A DNA stretch of 64,000 bases from Rhizophagus clarus (taxonomy: Eukaryota > Glomeromycota > Glomeromycetes > Glomerales > Glomeraceae), in NCBI GenBank assembly GCA_015698045.1, contig BLAL01000250.1:496001-560000 (forward strand), given 5' to 3'. The position numbers and the translations under genes were made by a program. How positions within the stretch are numbered: position 1 is the stretch's first letter; each line of letters starts with the position of its first letter. The notes below the pieces were generated by a model. It saw nothing but the letters and a program-made list of their open reading frames with translations. It had not been told where the DNA came from and searched no databases. Below are positions 24,752-36,458 of the stretch, one piece after another.

Positions 24752-25116
24752 ATACATAGAAAATGTCTAGTGCTTACATATACAATAAAAACTCTTACCA
24801 ACATTTTTAATTTCAAATAAAATTTTCACTTCTTAATATTATTTATGATCACAAATAAAACTCAATTGATAATTTGATATTATACCATCATCGTTATTGT
24901 TTCAAACCTTCTTTTGACTAGTAGATTGACTCAAAAATATCGCAGAATTAATCATGCCACATCTTGTAATAGTGACTGAATTATTTTTGATATGGGACAA
25001 ATATCTGATAATTCTACAACATTAGTTTGATTTTTATTTTTGAAATTTTCATTTTCAATATTATACGTTTTTCAAATTTTATTATGTAAATAGATTTCTG
25101 ATGAGATCATATTATG

Positions 25117-25312
25117 GTGTAGTTAGCCGAAAAAATTCAGCCGAAGGCGCAATAAAAATATTTTCACAGGCGTGACATTTATTGCTGGTTAATGATCGAC
25201 ATATATATTTATACCAAAAAAGGATAGGTCTAGACCGGTCCACGCTGTTTATCACATGGTATGGTGTGATGAATAGACTGCGCCTTCGGCTGAATTTTTC
25301 GGCTTACTACAC
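25117..25312. mobile_element. MITE with ~35-bp terminal inverted repeats
   Basis: The ends are GTGTAGTTAGCCG...GCCGAAGGCGCA and the inverted TGCGCCTTCGGC...CTTACTACAC. They match over about 35 bp with a couple of differences. Length is 196 bp with no ORF. TATTAT stands at or next to both ends and may be the target duplication, off by one base on the left. It lies in the kinase relic of the right inverted arm. Confidence 0.85.
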
Positions 25313-25700
25313 TATTATTGAGATAATTGGTTCCACCCGGTTTAAATAATCATATCAACATTTCTTAAAAATCTAATGGCTTAAAAGTATTTAAAGGTCT
25401 TGTTTTATTACATTCATAACATTTTCCACGACCCACATAACTTTAAGAAATTGCCCAGGATATATACTTTTATGGTATGTACTGTATTAAAAATGCTTTA
25501 TTTGTTAAACAATGAGTTCATTTACGAACTAAAAATTCCATTTTAATTTCTGATAGAAATTTCAAATGGAAGTTACGTTATTATTAAAATTTTATTTATT
25601 TTACATTCCGTATTTTTAGAAGAATATTATATCAAAAGTTTCACAACTTACCATCAAATACGTTATGACATATGATTGATTAAAAAGAAATCTTATTTAG

Positions 25701-28145
25701 GAAATAAATCACAAGGCATTTCCAAAATAGTACTATCCATAAGTTCTTTAGAAGTAAAAAAATTGGAGGTTTTATCAATTTAGTAACTGAATCAAAAGTT
25801 GAGAATTGAAAAAAAATTTATTGTATTATTTTAAAATGCATGAAGATAATATTTTTCAAAATTAGAATACTTGTAATAGATAGGCCAAAACAATCATGTA
25901 GATTTTGTCTTTTATGGATAATTCCATTCATATTTTTAATACTATTTTTTTAGATATTGACCAATATTATCTTAATTCCGTCCCTGAAGTAATGCGTACA
26001 CCTCCATATATATATTTCGAGGTACTCTTGTAGTCATCTTAGATTCTAATTGAGTTTTCTTCTCGATCTCTTCAATCATCACAGATTCTAGTTGTACAAT
26101 CTTTATTTTCAATCTCCAATCCTAATAGAGATCTTGGTCTATTGATTTGGTTTATTATTATGACTCAAAAAACATTCAATTAGTTCTTATACATAACTTT
26201 TTTATGGTCAGGCTTTATGGCTTAAAAGACAAAACTACTGATTCCTTAATAATTGTCATCATTTTTTTAATATAAATTGAGGAAGATCTATTGTACCGTA
26301 AATACAATCATAGTGTACAGTATAGTCATTTATAAATTTATACTGTCTTGATTTGATACTTATTACATAATATTTCTATAATTCAGCAAACTTCTTATTT
26401 CTTGACATTTGCTTTCATTTGAGCAAATCAAAGTTTAACTTAATCAATAAATTTATTATTATTTTTTTATAATTCTGTTTAAATATAAGAGGTCTTAAAT
26501 TATATAAAGAAGACTAGGATCGTGTCACGTATTAACGCGTAAAATTAAATGAATTAATCTTACAGATATAGAGACAATTACAGTGTGCAAAATAATTTTT
26601 TTTATCAATTGATTAATAATAGTCTCATTATAAATTCATTTATTTAAGCGGAATTTAAAATTTATCATAATAATTTATGAAGTAATTGAAATAACATATC
26701 ACTCACTATGAGTAACTCCATTCCTTATCGATCGAGGTTATGATAGCTTCTAAGGCAGTAGTACAGATTATTATCATGAAAAAAAATCTCGTAAAAATTC
26801 TTAAATGAACTGGTTTTTATCATTTGATCCTGTCAATAATACATCCATTGATGCTGCTAAAGAAACCTCCGTGTTAGACATATGTGCGTTTTTTTAGTTT
26901 TTTTAACTTTATTTTTTGTACTAGTGTATTATTTCAATTATTTATTTATTTACTTATTTATAGTATTAAATAAAGACACCACTTTATGTAATTTACGAAG
27001 ACCACTCAAGTGGACTTTTGAAAAAAGTGTATTTGAGCACATTAAAGCTACTGATGCACACTTATAATTAAATGAGTGCCTTTAAAAGTTTGTCATTTCA
27101 AATACTAATGTTCTTTTAAATGATCAGAGCTTATATAAAATTTTCAGTGAGTGGAGTTATAACGTAAATTTAATATATTCTTCAAGGTCGTCGAAATTCT
27201 TGTGAACTAAGCATAGAAATTCGAATCAATTTATTTCTTTCGTATCATACAATTTAAGGCAAATAAAATTATTATTAACTTATCAAAGCTTGTATACTTT
27301 TTTTTATCTCATAGTAATCATGGTTTTTTTCCCGTCATCTAATGGGATAACATGAGAATAACATGAAGTAGGCTTCTCTCATATTTATTTAAGTGACTCG
27401 CACAATAGAATAAATAAAATGTCTGTAAATTATTAGATAACCTGCTATCGATCGAACGTAATGAAAATATAATCACATGATCTTTACTAAATTGATTTTA
27501 TCTCAAAATGCATCAAGGATAAACTCTAATAATTATATAGTTAGCTACCATCATTGTTTATTTTGTGTTTGCCATTTTACTTATTTTATGTTCCATTATA
27601 TTCTAAATTTCTTGTAAATATCATTATTACTAGTGTTTATATTAGTAATAATTTGATAAACATAGTTTGATTATAAAAAACAAATAAGTTTTATCTATTT
27701 GTTCCCGCAATTAAAGAATATGAAGCATATTTCATTTTTATTATATACAGTACGTCGAAAAAATCCATTGAATTTGGTATATTCGTGGCTATCCGATTGT
27801 AAATTATTAATCTTGTTTCTTTAAACAGACTTCCACAAATTTTTTAGAATCTTTTCTTTTTTTTTTAAAAAAAAAAAAAAAAAGAATTCCTTGTATTATT
27901 TTGATACTATATTTGGTCCGAATGATAAATTTTTTCATTATCGAATAAAGTAATTGAACAAAAATTCCATAGGATGGATGAAATTTCGGTTTCGGATCAA
28001 ACATCCGGATCTATAGCCATCCGGATTACGCAAGACGATCACAATGATCACAATGATCCACAAATATTACGTATATAAGGTTTGACATTTACAAATTTGT
28101 TAATATTTTCGCTAAAAATTTTTTTCTCAATCGTTAGTCGTTACG
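25701..28145. other. Intergenic region with spacer copy
   Basis: The part at 26160-27070 is a copy of the inter-arm spacer (17.64-18.53 kb). The rest is AT-rich with no supported gene. The minus frame at 27807-28004 crosses a T/A run and is not called. A T-run/A-run hairpin lies at about 27857-27884, before the first BTB gene. Confidence 0.5.
26160..27070 (+). repeat. Second copy of inter-arm spacer
   Basis: Direct, diverged copy of 17641-18535. The ORF at 26882-27067 (61 codons) keeps the hydrophobic stretch and NKDTTLCNLRR but lacks the beginning seen in the first copy, so it is probably a decayed or non-coding version. Confidence 0.7.
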
Positions 28146-29621
28146 ATGGTTGATAATAAATTTTTTACCAGAATTATCCCAAAATTTACTCGAAATTTTA
28201 GATGAAAACAAATATTATGATATTGTTATTGAAGTTGGTAATGACCCTCAAATAAAAAAATTTCGAGCTCATACGCTCATTTTAAATTATCGTTCTCCTT
28301 ATTTTCATGAAATTTTATCAACTGATGAAAAGAAAAATAATGAGTCTTTGTCACATATTAAATTACCCAATATTTCTCCTGAAATTTTTCAAATAATTTT
28401 AAGGTAAGAAGGATTAACATATATATTAATCAAATGGTAAAATTTTTCACGCACATTTATATTTTTTACTTTAGGTATATTTATGGAGGAAGACTTTATT
28501 TAGGAGATTGTAATAATTCACGAGATACTATTAAAATCTTGGTTGCTGCTAATGAACTTAAACTTAAAGGGTTAGTCAATCATTTACAATCTTCTTTGAT
28601 TGAAAATAATGCAAACTGGTTGGAACAAAATTTTAATTTTGTGTATCAAACAAGTTTCGAAGACGATTCTTTCTCAGAACTTCGAAAATATTGTAATGAT
28701 TTATTGTCAAAAGAGCCTGATAAGTTATTTAATTCTTTAAGTTTCACTTCGATTTCAGAAAACGTTTTGATCTCACTTATTCAAAGTGATAATATTCGCA
28801 TGAGAGAAACTCAGGTTTGGGAATATGTACTTAAATGGAGCTTTGCTCAAAATCCTGACCTTCCTTCCGATCTTACAAAGTTTTCAAAAAATGATTTTAT
28901 TACATTAAAAAATACTTTACAATACTGTATTCCTTTTATTAGATTCTATAATTTTACTTCTAAAGAATTTTCTGATAAAGTATTACCTTATAAGAAAATT
29001 TTACCAAAGGAATTATATATGGATTTATTAATAACTTTTTTGAATTTAAGTCCTAATGCCAGGTCAGGTGGTAAATTAAAGCCTCGCACAGAATTAATTG
29101 ATTCAAATATTATTACATCTCAGCATGTTGAATTAATTTCAAAATGGGTTGATAGATTAGATATTACGGATAAGTCGGCTTCTTCATATAAATTCATATT
29201 GATGCTTCGTGAATCTCGTGATGAGCCTTTCGTTAGTAAATTTCATGAAGTCTGTAATAACCAATGTCGTACTGTAACAATTGCTAAAGTGAAAGGAAGA
29301 GATAAGATTCTTGGAGGTTATAATCCCGTTGAATGGAAATCTGATGGTGGTTATAGCAGCAGTAAAGATAGTTTTATATTCTCCTTTGAAGGTAGTAGTA
29401 CTGAAAATTATATTTTAAGTCGTGTGGTTAATGAAGATGCTGCTATATGGAATGGTCGTGATTATGGTCCTTATTTTGGTAGTTATGACCTTTCTTTTTA
29501 CGGAAGCAGTTACAATTTTTCTAGAAGAAGGGTTTATGAAAAACCAATTATAGATACTGAGGATCTATTTTCTGTAGAAGAATGTGAAATATTTCAGATT
29601 ACAAAGAATAATATTGATTAA
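28146..29621 (+). CDS. BTB-BACK-TLDc protein A, start out of frame
   Basis: Exon 1 ends at 28403 (AAG|GTAAG) and exon 2 is 28475-29621. BTB (LSQNLLEIL, then FRAHTLILNYRSPYF) is completed in exon 2 at RYIYGGRL, followed by BACK (about 130-230) and TLDc (FILMLRESRDE, ILGGYNPVEW, DSFIFSF, VEECEIFQITKN). BTB-BACK proteins usually dimerise and recruit CUL3; TLDc occurs in OXR1-like, V-ATPase-associated proteins. The only suitable ATG (28146) opens MVDNKF, as in paralogues J and K, but six Ts at 28161-28166, where the paralogues have five, put it one base out of frame. In the body frame the upstream stop at 28135 leaves no ATG. Either this copy has lost its start or the T-run length is miscalled. 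The rest of the gene is undamaged. Confidence 0.8.
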
Positions 29622-30226
29622 TATTATATAGATAACTTTATAACCTTTTTTAAATTTAATAAACAAATAAGATAAATTGGTTTACCTTTGTTTAATTATA
29701 TTAATTAATTTATAAACGAATTATGTTTATATGTAATTATTAATTTATAATCTGCTAGTAACCCATAAAATTTAATTAGTAAAATCTGGTAGAAGTTACT
29801 GTAGGTATATATAGCTTAATATTAATCCGGTCCAGGTCACCAAGAATTTATAGTTTCGGCAATGCAAAACACGAATTATTATAATATAAAAAATGTTACT
29901 TGACTATCTATTTACCAAAGGACTGTAAAATTCCAAGATTAATAAATGAAAATTTTAAAAAACGTAGTTCAATAATCTTAAAATATTAAAATTCAACTCG
30001 CTTCTCAGTGCAATAATTTCGTGATTTTATTTCCATTGTTCCTATTAATCAGCTTATAAAAATCCAACACTAAGGTGACACAAAATGCTTATGTTATCCG
30101 TCCAGCGCAGCAATGCACAACATTAAAATTTGTGTGCACGTAAGCGGCATATAAATTTGCGTTTCACAAATTAGGATTAAAAAAAAATTTTTTTTTTTCT
30201 TCTTATTGTATTAAAAATCGGTTAAA
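29622..30226. other. Intergenic region A-B
   Basis: AT-rich 3' and 5' flanks; no gene. The last 80 bases hold the promoter of gene B. Confidence 0.5.
30150..30176 (+). promoter_or_regulatory. Core promoter of gene B
   Basis: TATAAA (30150-30155) followed by GTTTCACAAATTAGGATTA, a variant of the block shared by genes D, E, F, G and H, about 60 bases before the ATG. Confidence 0.45.
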
Positions 30227-31680
30227 ATGGAGTTTTTGCCAAAATTATCACAAAATTTACTTGAAATTTTAGACGATGATGATTATTATGACATTACCAT
30301 TGAAGTTGGTAATGACCCTAACGTGAAAATATTTAAAGCTCATATGGTTATATTAAATTATCGTTCTCCTTATTTACGAAGAATTTTGTCTACAAATAAA
30401 AAGAAAAATGATGAAACCTTGGTACATATCAAGTTACCTAATGTTTCACCTGAAACCTTTCAAGTTGTTTTAAGGTAAGAAAAGATTAAATTATAGGATA
30501 AAAAACTTGAGTAATGAAAATGTTCTTATATATGTTTTTTTATTTTAGATATATTTATGGAGGAAAACTTTCTGTTGAAGAATATGATATTCCAGATCTT
30601 CTCAAAATTTTGGTCACTGCTAGCGAATTAAACCTTCAAGAATTGAACAACTATTTACAATCCTTTTTGATTGAAAACAATGCAAATTGGATAGAACAAA
30701 ATTTTAATTCGGTATATCAAACAAGTTTTGAAAGTGATTCTTTCCCAGAACTTCAAAAATATTGCAATGATCTTATATTAAAGAATCCAGATAAGGTATT
30801 CAAATCATTCAATTTCTCTTTAATTCCAGAGAATGTTTTGATTTCACTTATTCAAAATGATGATCTTCAAATGAAAGAAATTCAGATTTGGGAACATGTG
30901 CTTAAATGGGGAATTGCTCAAAATCCTGAACTTCCTTCTGATCCTTCAAACTTTTCAAAAAATGATTTTAAAACATTAAAAAATACATTACAACATTGTA
31001 TTCCTTTTATTAGATTTCTTAATTTAACTTCTAAAGAATTTTCAGATAAAGTATTACCTTATAAGAAAATTTTATCAAAGGAATTATATATGAATTTATT
31101 GGAAACTTTTTTAAACACACATCCTTATTGCAGGCCAAGTGGTTCAAAGCCTCGCACAGGAGTAATTGATTCAAATATTATTACAAATCAACATGCTGAA
31201 TTAATTTCAAAATGGGTTGATAAATTAAACATTACAGATAAACCAGCTTCTTTATATAAATTTAATTTATTATATCGCCAATCTTGTGATGGATTTGACA
31301 TTAGTAAATTTCATGAAGCCTGTGATGACCAGCTTCGTACTGTAACAATTGCTAAAATGAAAGGCCGTAACAAGATTCTTGGGGGTTATAATCCAGTTGA
31401 ATGGAAATCTGTTAATGGTTACAGCGCTACTGAAGATAGTTTTATATTTTCCTTTGAAGATAATAGTATTGAAAATTATATTTTAAGTCGTGTAGTGAAT
31501 GGAAATTGTGCTATATGGAATGGTTATAATTATGGTCCATATTTTGGCAGTTATGATCTTGTTTTTTACGGAAATAGTCATAATTTTTCTATGATAAGGG
31601 AATATGAAAAGAAAATTATAGATACTGAAAGTAATTTTTCTGTAGAAGAATGCGAAATATTTCAAATTACAAAAAATTGA
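30227..31680 (+). CDS. BTB-BACK-TLDc protein B
   Basis: Exons 30227-30474 and 30549-31680 give 459 aa. BTB spans about residues 15-120 (KIFKAHMVILNYRSPYLRRIL, then IYGGKLSVEEYD). BACK follows (about 130-235: NANWIEQNF, IQIWEHVLKWG). A short Pro-containing linker (HPYCRPSGSKPRTG) leads to TLDc (about 285-455: FNLLYRQSCDGF, ILGGYNPVEW, DSFIFSF, EECEIFQITKN). The acceptor is TTTTAG|ATATATTT, so residue 83 is encoded AG|A rather than AG|G as in the relatives. Closest relatives in the window are D and E. Likely role: adaptor or scaffold with a TLDc module; no partner can be named from the DNA. Confidence 0.9.
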
Positions 31681-32813
31681 TGACCAAATATTATTATTTG
31701 GATAATTTTAAAAATTTGATAAATAAACCAAATGCTCTTGCCTTTTTTAATTATTTATTCATTTATATGTTGAGCGAATCATGTTTACATATATGTAATT
31801 ATTAATTTGTAATCTACTAGTAGTAGGCTATAAAATTTAATTAGTAAAATCTGATAAAAGTTATATGGTTTTCCTATTAATCGGTCCGAATTACCCAGAA
31901 TTTGCAGTTTGGACAGTGCAAAGTACAAATTATTAAAATACAATATAAAAAATATTACTTTGCTATCTATTTATCAAAAGCCCGTAAAAAATCCTTAAGA
32001 TTAAATACTTTCCTAAAAAAATTTAAAAATGTAATTCAATAATTTAAAATACTAAAATTCAACTCGCGTCTCAATAATGCCTCTGTGATCAGTAGGAGGT
32101 GAGTTACCATATGTTTTTGTTTTGAAGCAGTAGATTTTATTTCCATAATTGCCAATTAATCAGTTAATTTAAATCGTAAAATTAAAATGATACAAAATGT
32201 CACTTATCTGACCAGCATATAGCAGTTAAGTAGAGCGATCATGTCAACAATATTACTTCTCTTTTTACCATCTACTTCTCGCAACCCCATCACCACGCCT
32301 TGTAACGTTCGTGCTAGGTCGTACCATCAACCTTAATTTATTTTTTTTTTAAAAAAAAAATCTCTATCCAATCTTTATCCACCATTCCATGTATGACAGG
32401 ATTTACATATAGACACATAGTGTTTATTTTTAAGCAACCAGAAATCTGACGAAAGCAATCGCGCCGTTTCACTTCATCTAACTTTTTACACAGTGATCAA
32501 TTCTGAATTCACATGATCAATTTTATAGATTTGTAATCGATTGTTTGACTAGTTTTGCGAGTTCAATTCTAGCTAGGTTTTCGTTATCATTATTGGAAGG
32601 ATAAATCACGGTCTGGTAATCTGGTTGCTGGATGGCATTAGAATATTTATAATCGATAGATATAGATCTCTTTAGAAGTTTAGTTTTTGTTTTGTATTTC
32701 TGTGTAATATCTTTCTTTAAAAAAAATAATAGACATTTAAGTAGCACATGATTTATTATGAGTCACTTCACAAATCAAAAAGTTTATTTTTTACTGTATT
32801 AAAATCACTTAAA
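31681..32813. other. Intergenic region at start of repeat unit 1
   Basis: The downstream flank of B and the sequence to 32813 recur at 35.79-37.89 kb and 41.41-42.54 kb. Apart from the exon-like antisense frame at 32523-32714 no gene is seen. A T-run/A-run hairpin lies near 32340-32360. Confidence 0.5.
32523..32714 (-). CDS. Exon-like antisense frame, copy 1
   Basis: After a TTTAAAG acceptor (exon from 32714) the frame encodes about 63 residues: KDITQKYKTK, then DYKYSNAIQQPDYQTV and LARIELAKLVKQSI. The 42252-42443 copy is open throughout and clearly similar in protein; the middle copy (about 37590-37800) has a small insertion near its start. It looks like the last exon of an otherwise lost gene. 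No family recognised. Confidence 0.35.
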   Translation of the reverse strand, partial: KDITQKYKTKTKLLKRSISIDYKYSNAIQQPDYQTVIYPSNNDNENLARIELAKLVKQSITNL

Positions 32814-33380
32814 ATGGAGTTAATACCAAAATTATCACAAAATTTACTTGAAATTTTAGATGAAGATTATTATGACATTAATATTGAAGTTTGTGATGAT
32901 CATAATGTAAAAGTACTTAAAGCTCACATGTATGTTATTTTTAAATTATCATTCTCCTTATTTACGAAGAATTTTGCAAAGAGAAGAAAAATGGTTATCT
33001 ATACGGATTTTGGAAGCATTTCTTTGATGTGTATTAAAAATTCATTTTTCATGAAATAAGATTTTTTAACCAAAAATATGAAATTATACGTTTCATTTAA
33101 ACAATAAAATAAAAACATTTATAAAAAATTTTTTTAACTTCAAAACGAATCTAAAGTGTAAGAAAAAATCATTGTTTTTAAAAAGTCTCACTATTATATA
33201 TGTCAAAACATTGAATAATTAATTCGGTCCACCATTTGGCAATTCTGGCCTTATTTTGTATGGAAATATTATATGGAAAAAAGATAATTGAAGAAATTAA
33301 AAAAATATTTCTGCGGAAGAATGTACTTATAAAGTGTTTCATATTATTAAAAATTTAAAATGTTTAATATTGTAATTTAA
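32814..33380 (+). pseudogene. Truncated BTB/TLDc relic C1
   Basis: Starts like an intact gene (MELIPKLSQNLLEIL, YYDINIEVCDD) but an extra T in the run near 32939-32944, relative to relics C2 and C3, shifts the frame inside the BTB domain. The next recognisable part (about 33225-33355) is the end of TLDc (FGNSGLILYGN, then AEECTYKVFHIIKN). The end of BTB, all of BACK and most of TLDc are deleted. It is the first of three copies with the same deletion. Confidence 0.8.
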
Positions 33381-34266
33381 ACTTTTTTTGCATATTAAAT
33401 CCTTTCAAATTTTAAGAAATAAATGGAAGTTTTGGAGTTGATTCATTGTTTTTTGTGATTTTTGTTTATTTGAAATGTGTGACAGGTTATGCAAAATGTC
33501 AAATTATCTCCCTGGCAAATAAATTGACTTCACATTTTTCATTAATATTTTGTGTATAAATGTTTATTTTGGAAAAAATTTTTGCGCCTTTAAAATGAAT
33601 AAGATTTTTTCACAATTTTATTAATTTATATTATACATGTTTTATTGTATGAAATATAAATTTTTGTAATAATACATAGACGCGTTTTTTTTAATAAAAA
33701 TTTCAACTCCACGAATATTTAAGCTAGTCCCATAAAATCAATAATACATGAATATCATCCACAGGACAATATTTCTTAATCTTATTTCATGACTAAACTG
33801 CCCAAAATTAAAATTATGACTTGAAGTAAAAACAAACCCGCTTTAGTATCATAAAAAAACTATAATTAATACAAATTAATAAGCATTCCCATACATTATA
33901 GACAACATTTTTTTCACTGACCGACCAAATGGTGAAATTATATTGTGGAATCTCTGTAAAACGAGTTTCTTATGAATTTATGATATTTTACACCTGAAGT
34001 ACTGCTTCTAGTGAAAATATTTATTAAATAACAAACTTTAAAATATTAAAAATTATATTTTTAAAGCGTGAAAAGTGGAAAAGAGTGAAGAGAAAAGCTT
34101 TTTATCGCGTTATACAATGTGGCTGATGATGATGATGACTCTCCTTTGTTTGTCTCTGACGGTACAGTCAGGCAGATAATTTGACATTTCGGCGTAACCT
34201 GTCACACATTCTAGACTTACACATAAAGTTAAATTTACGTAATAGGTACGTGCACTAAAATCTAAT
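33381..34266. other. 5' flank of gene D
   Basis: Non-coding. Highly similar to 39.06-39.89 kb and 43.11-43.94 kb, including a GATGATGATGA stretch and TCTGACGGTACAGTCAGGCA (imperfect palindrome) near 34130-34176. This conserved block may carry regulatory sites. Confidence 0.5.
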
Positions 34267-34298
34267 TATATAAGATTGACATTTCACAAATTAGAATT
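34267..34298 (+). promoter_or_regulatory. Core promoter of gene D
   Basis: TATATAA at 34267-34273 followed by CATTTCACAAATTAGAATT (34280-34298), then a T-rich stretch and the ATG 38 bases later. The same arrangement precedes E, F (shortened) and H. Confidence 0.55.
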
Positions 34299-34335
34299 TG
34301 ATTTTTTTTTTATTTTTTTTTTTGTTGCATTAATA

Positions 34336-35787
34336 ATGGAGTTTTTACCAAAATTATCACAAAATTTACTCGAAATATTAGATGACGAAGAATATTATGA
34401 CATTAATATTGAAGTTGGTGATGACCCTAACGTAAAAATATTTAAAGCCCATATGGTTATATTAAATTATCGTTCTCCTTATTTGCGAAGAATTTTGTCA
34501 ACAAATAAAAAGAAAAATGATGGAACTTTGGTACATATCAAATTACCCAACATTTCACCTGAAACTTTTCAGGTAATTTTAAGGTAAGAAGAGATTAAAT
34601 TATAAGATAAAATGTTAAACGATGGAAACCTTCATACATACACCTTTCATTTTAGGTATATTTATTGTGGAAAGCTTTCTGTGGAAGAATATGATATTCC
34701 TGATCTTCTCAAAATTTTGGTCACTGCTAGCGAATTAAGTCTTCAAGAATTGAACAACTATTTACAATCCTTTTTGATTAAAAACAATGCAAATTGGATA
34801 GAACAAAATTTTAATTCGGTTTATCAAACAAGTTTTGAAAGTGATTCTTTCCCAGAACTTCAAAAATATTGCAATGATCTCATATTAAAGAATCCAGATA
34901 AGGTATTCAAATCATTCAATTTCTCTTTAATTCCAGAGAATGTTTTGATTTCACTTATTCAAAATGATGAACTTCAAATGAAAGAAATCCAAGTTTGGGA
35001 ACATGTGCTTAAATGGGGAATTGCTCAAAATTCCGAACTTCCTTCTGATCCTTCAAACTTTTCAAAAAATGATTTTAAAACATTAAAAAATGCATTACAA
35101 CATTGTATTCCTTTTATTAGATTTCTTAATTTAACTTCTAAAGAATTTTCAGATAAAGTAATACCTTATAAGAAAATTTTACCAAAGGAGTTATATATGA
35201 GTTTATTGGAGAATTTTTTAAACTCACATCCTTATTGTAGGCCAAGTGGAGTAAAACCTCGTACAGGAATAATTGATTCAAACATTATTACAAATCAACA
35301 TGTTGAATTAATTTCAAAATGGGTTGATAAATTAAACATTACAGATAAGCCAGCTTCTTTATATAAATTCAATTTAATATTTCGTCAATCTTGTGATGGG
35401 ACTTACATTAGTAAATTTCATGAAATCTGTGATAACCAACGTCGTACTGTAACAATTGCTAAAGTGAAAGGCAGTAACAAGATTCTTGGGGGTTATAATC
35501 CAGTTGAATGGAAATCTGCTGATGGTTATAGCACTACTGAAGATAGTTTTATATTCTCCTTTGAAGGTAATAGTACTGAAAATTATATTTTAAGTCGTGT
35601 AGTGAATGGAAAGAAAGCTATATGGAATGGTCGTAATTATGGTCCTTATTTTGGTAGCTATGACCTTGCTTTTTACGGAATTGATTATAATTTTTCCAGA
35701 ATAAAGGAATATGAAAACCGGATTATAAATACTCAAGATATATTTTCTGTAGATGAATGCGAAGTATTTCAAATTACAAAGAATTGA
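34336..35787 (+). CDS. BTB-BACK-TLDc protein D
   Basis: Exons 34336-34583 and 34656-35787 give 459 aa, with BTB, BACK and TLDc laid out as in B. The start is the ATG just after the T-rich stretch, giving MEFLPKLSQ; an upstream in-frame ATG at 34276 lies inside the core promoter block and is not preferred. The first 275 or so residues are identical to E, while residues 276-459 differ at ten positions. A second possible donor (CAG|GTAATT, 11 nt before the used AAG|GTAAG) lies at the end of exon 1 and would shift the frame. Recent duplicate of E. Confidence 0.92.
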
Positions 35788-36226
35788 TGGTCAAATATTA
35801 TTAGTTAGATGATTTTTAAAAATTTGATAAACTACTAAACGCTCTTGTTTTTTTTAATTGTTTATTCATTTATATGTTGAGCGAATTTTGTTTACATCAA
35901 TATACAGTATGTAATTATTAATTTGTAATCTACTAGTAGTATTTAATTAGTAAAATTTGGAAAAAGTTATATAGTTTTACTATTAATCCAGTCCGGATCA
36001 CCCAGAATTTACAGTTTTGGGCTTTTGGTATAAAATACAAATTATTAAATACAATACAAAAAGATTACTTGTCTATCTATTTATTAAATGTCTCGTAAAA
36101 CATTTTTAAGATTAAATACTTTCCTAAAAAAATTTAAAAATTTAATTCAATAATTTAAAATATTAAAGTTCAACCCGCATCTCATTAGATCTTAGTATAA
36201 TAATTTCATGTCTCTGTGATCGGTAG

Positions 36227-36458
36227 ACCGTGACCTCCCTTCCAGTAATGATGACGAAAACCTAACCAGATATCGAACTCGCAAAACTAGTCAAATAATC
36301 GATTACAGTTACCACGGTAGCAGCGTAGCACTATCCATAAAATTGTGAGTTAACCAATTACCACTCCGGATTTCGATTTACTAATTTATCCCCAGTTTCT
36401 CATTGGAATTAGGGTTCTGATTAGGGTTAGGGTTAGGTAGGTATTTGTAACGCACCCT
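36227..36458. other. Filler insertion with inverted fragment and telomeric repeats
   Basis: Absent from the matching sites in the other two units, where GTGATCAGTAGGAG is continuous. The first 100 bases or so are a diverged inverted copy of the exon-like sequence at about 37590-37690. The last part is telomere-like. The junctions share TAG. No terminal inverted repeats are seen. Confidence 0.75.
36409..36441 (+). repeat. Interstitial telomeric repeat
   Basis: TTAGGG at 36409, then ATTAGGGTTAGGGTTAGG at 36420-36437 and a trailing TAGG. TTAGGG is the usual fungal telomere unit. It lies within the filler insertion rather than at a chromosome end. Confidence 0.8.

Larger units (their letters stand above)
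24340..25700 (-). pseudogene. Gutted kinase gene relic
   Basis: Pieces occur in the order expected for a minus-strand kinase gene: upstream flank (about 25500-25700), Cys-rich N-terminus (25480-25390, KCYECNKTRPL), C-terminal part (about 25040-24890, matching the NSAMS and IRSSDIGP region), and tail exon (24530-24470, FYKEIKLDIDINF) with trailing sequence to 24340. The catalytic domain is gone, and a MITE lies in the gap. Confidence 0.6.
18780..25800 (-). repeat. Right arm of large inverted duplication
   Basis: This is the mirror image of 12.3-17.4 kb (see that entry). It is longer because it keeps the fourth exon region (22.7-23.34 kb), a longer kinase relic (24.34-25.70 kb) and a MITE at 25117-25312. 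Confidence 0.8.
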
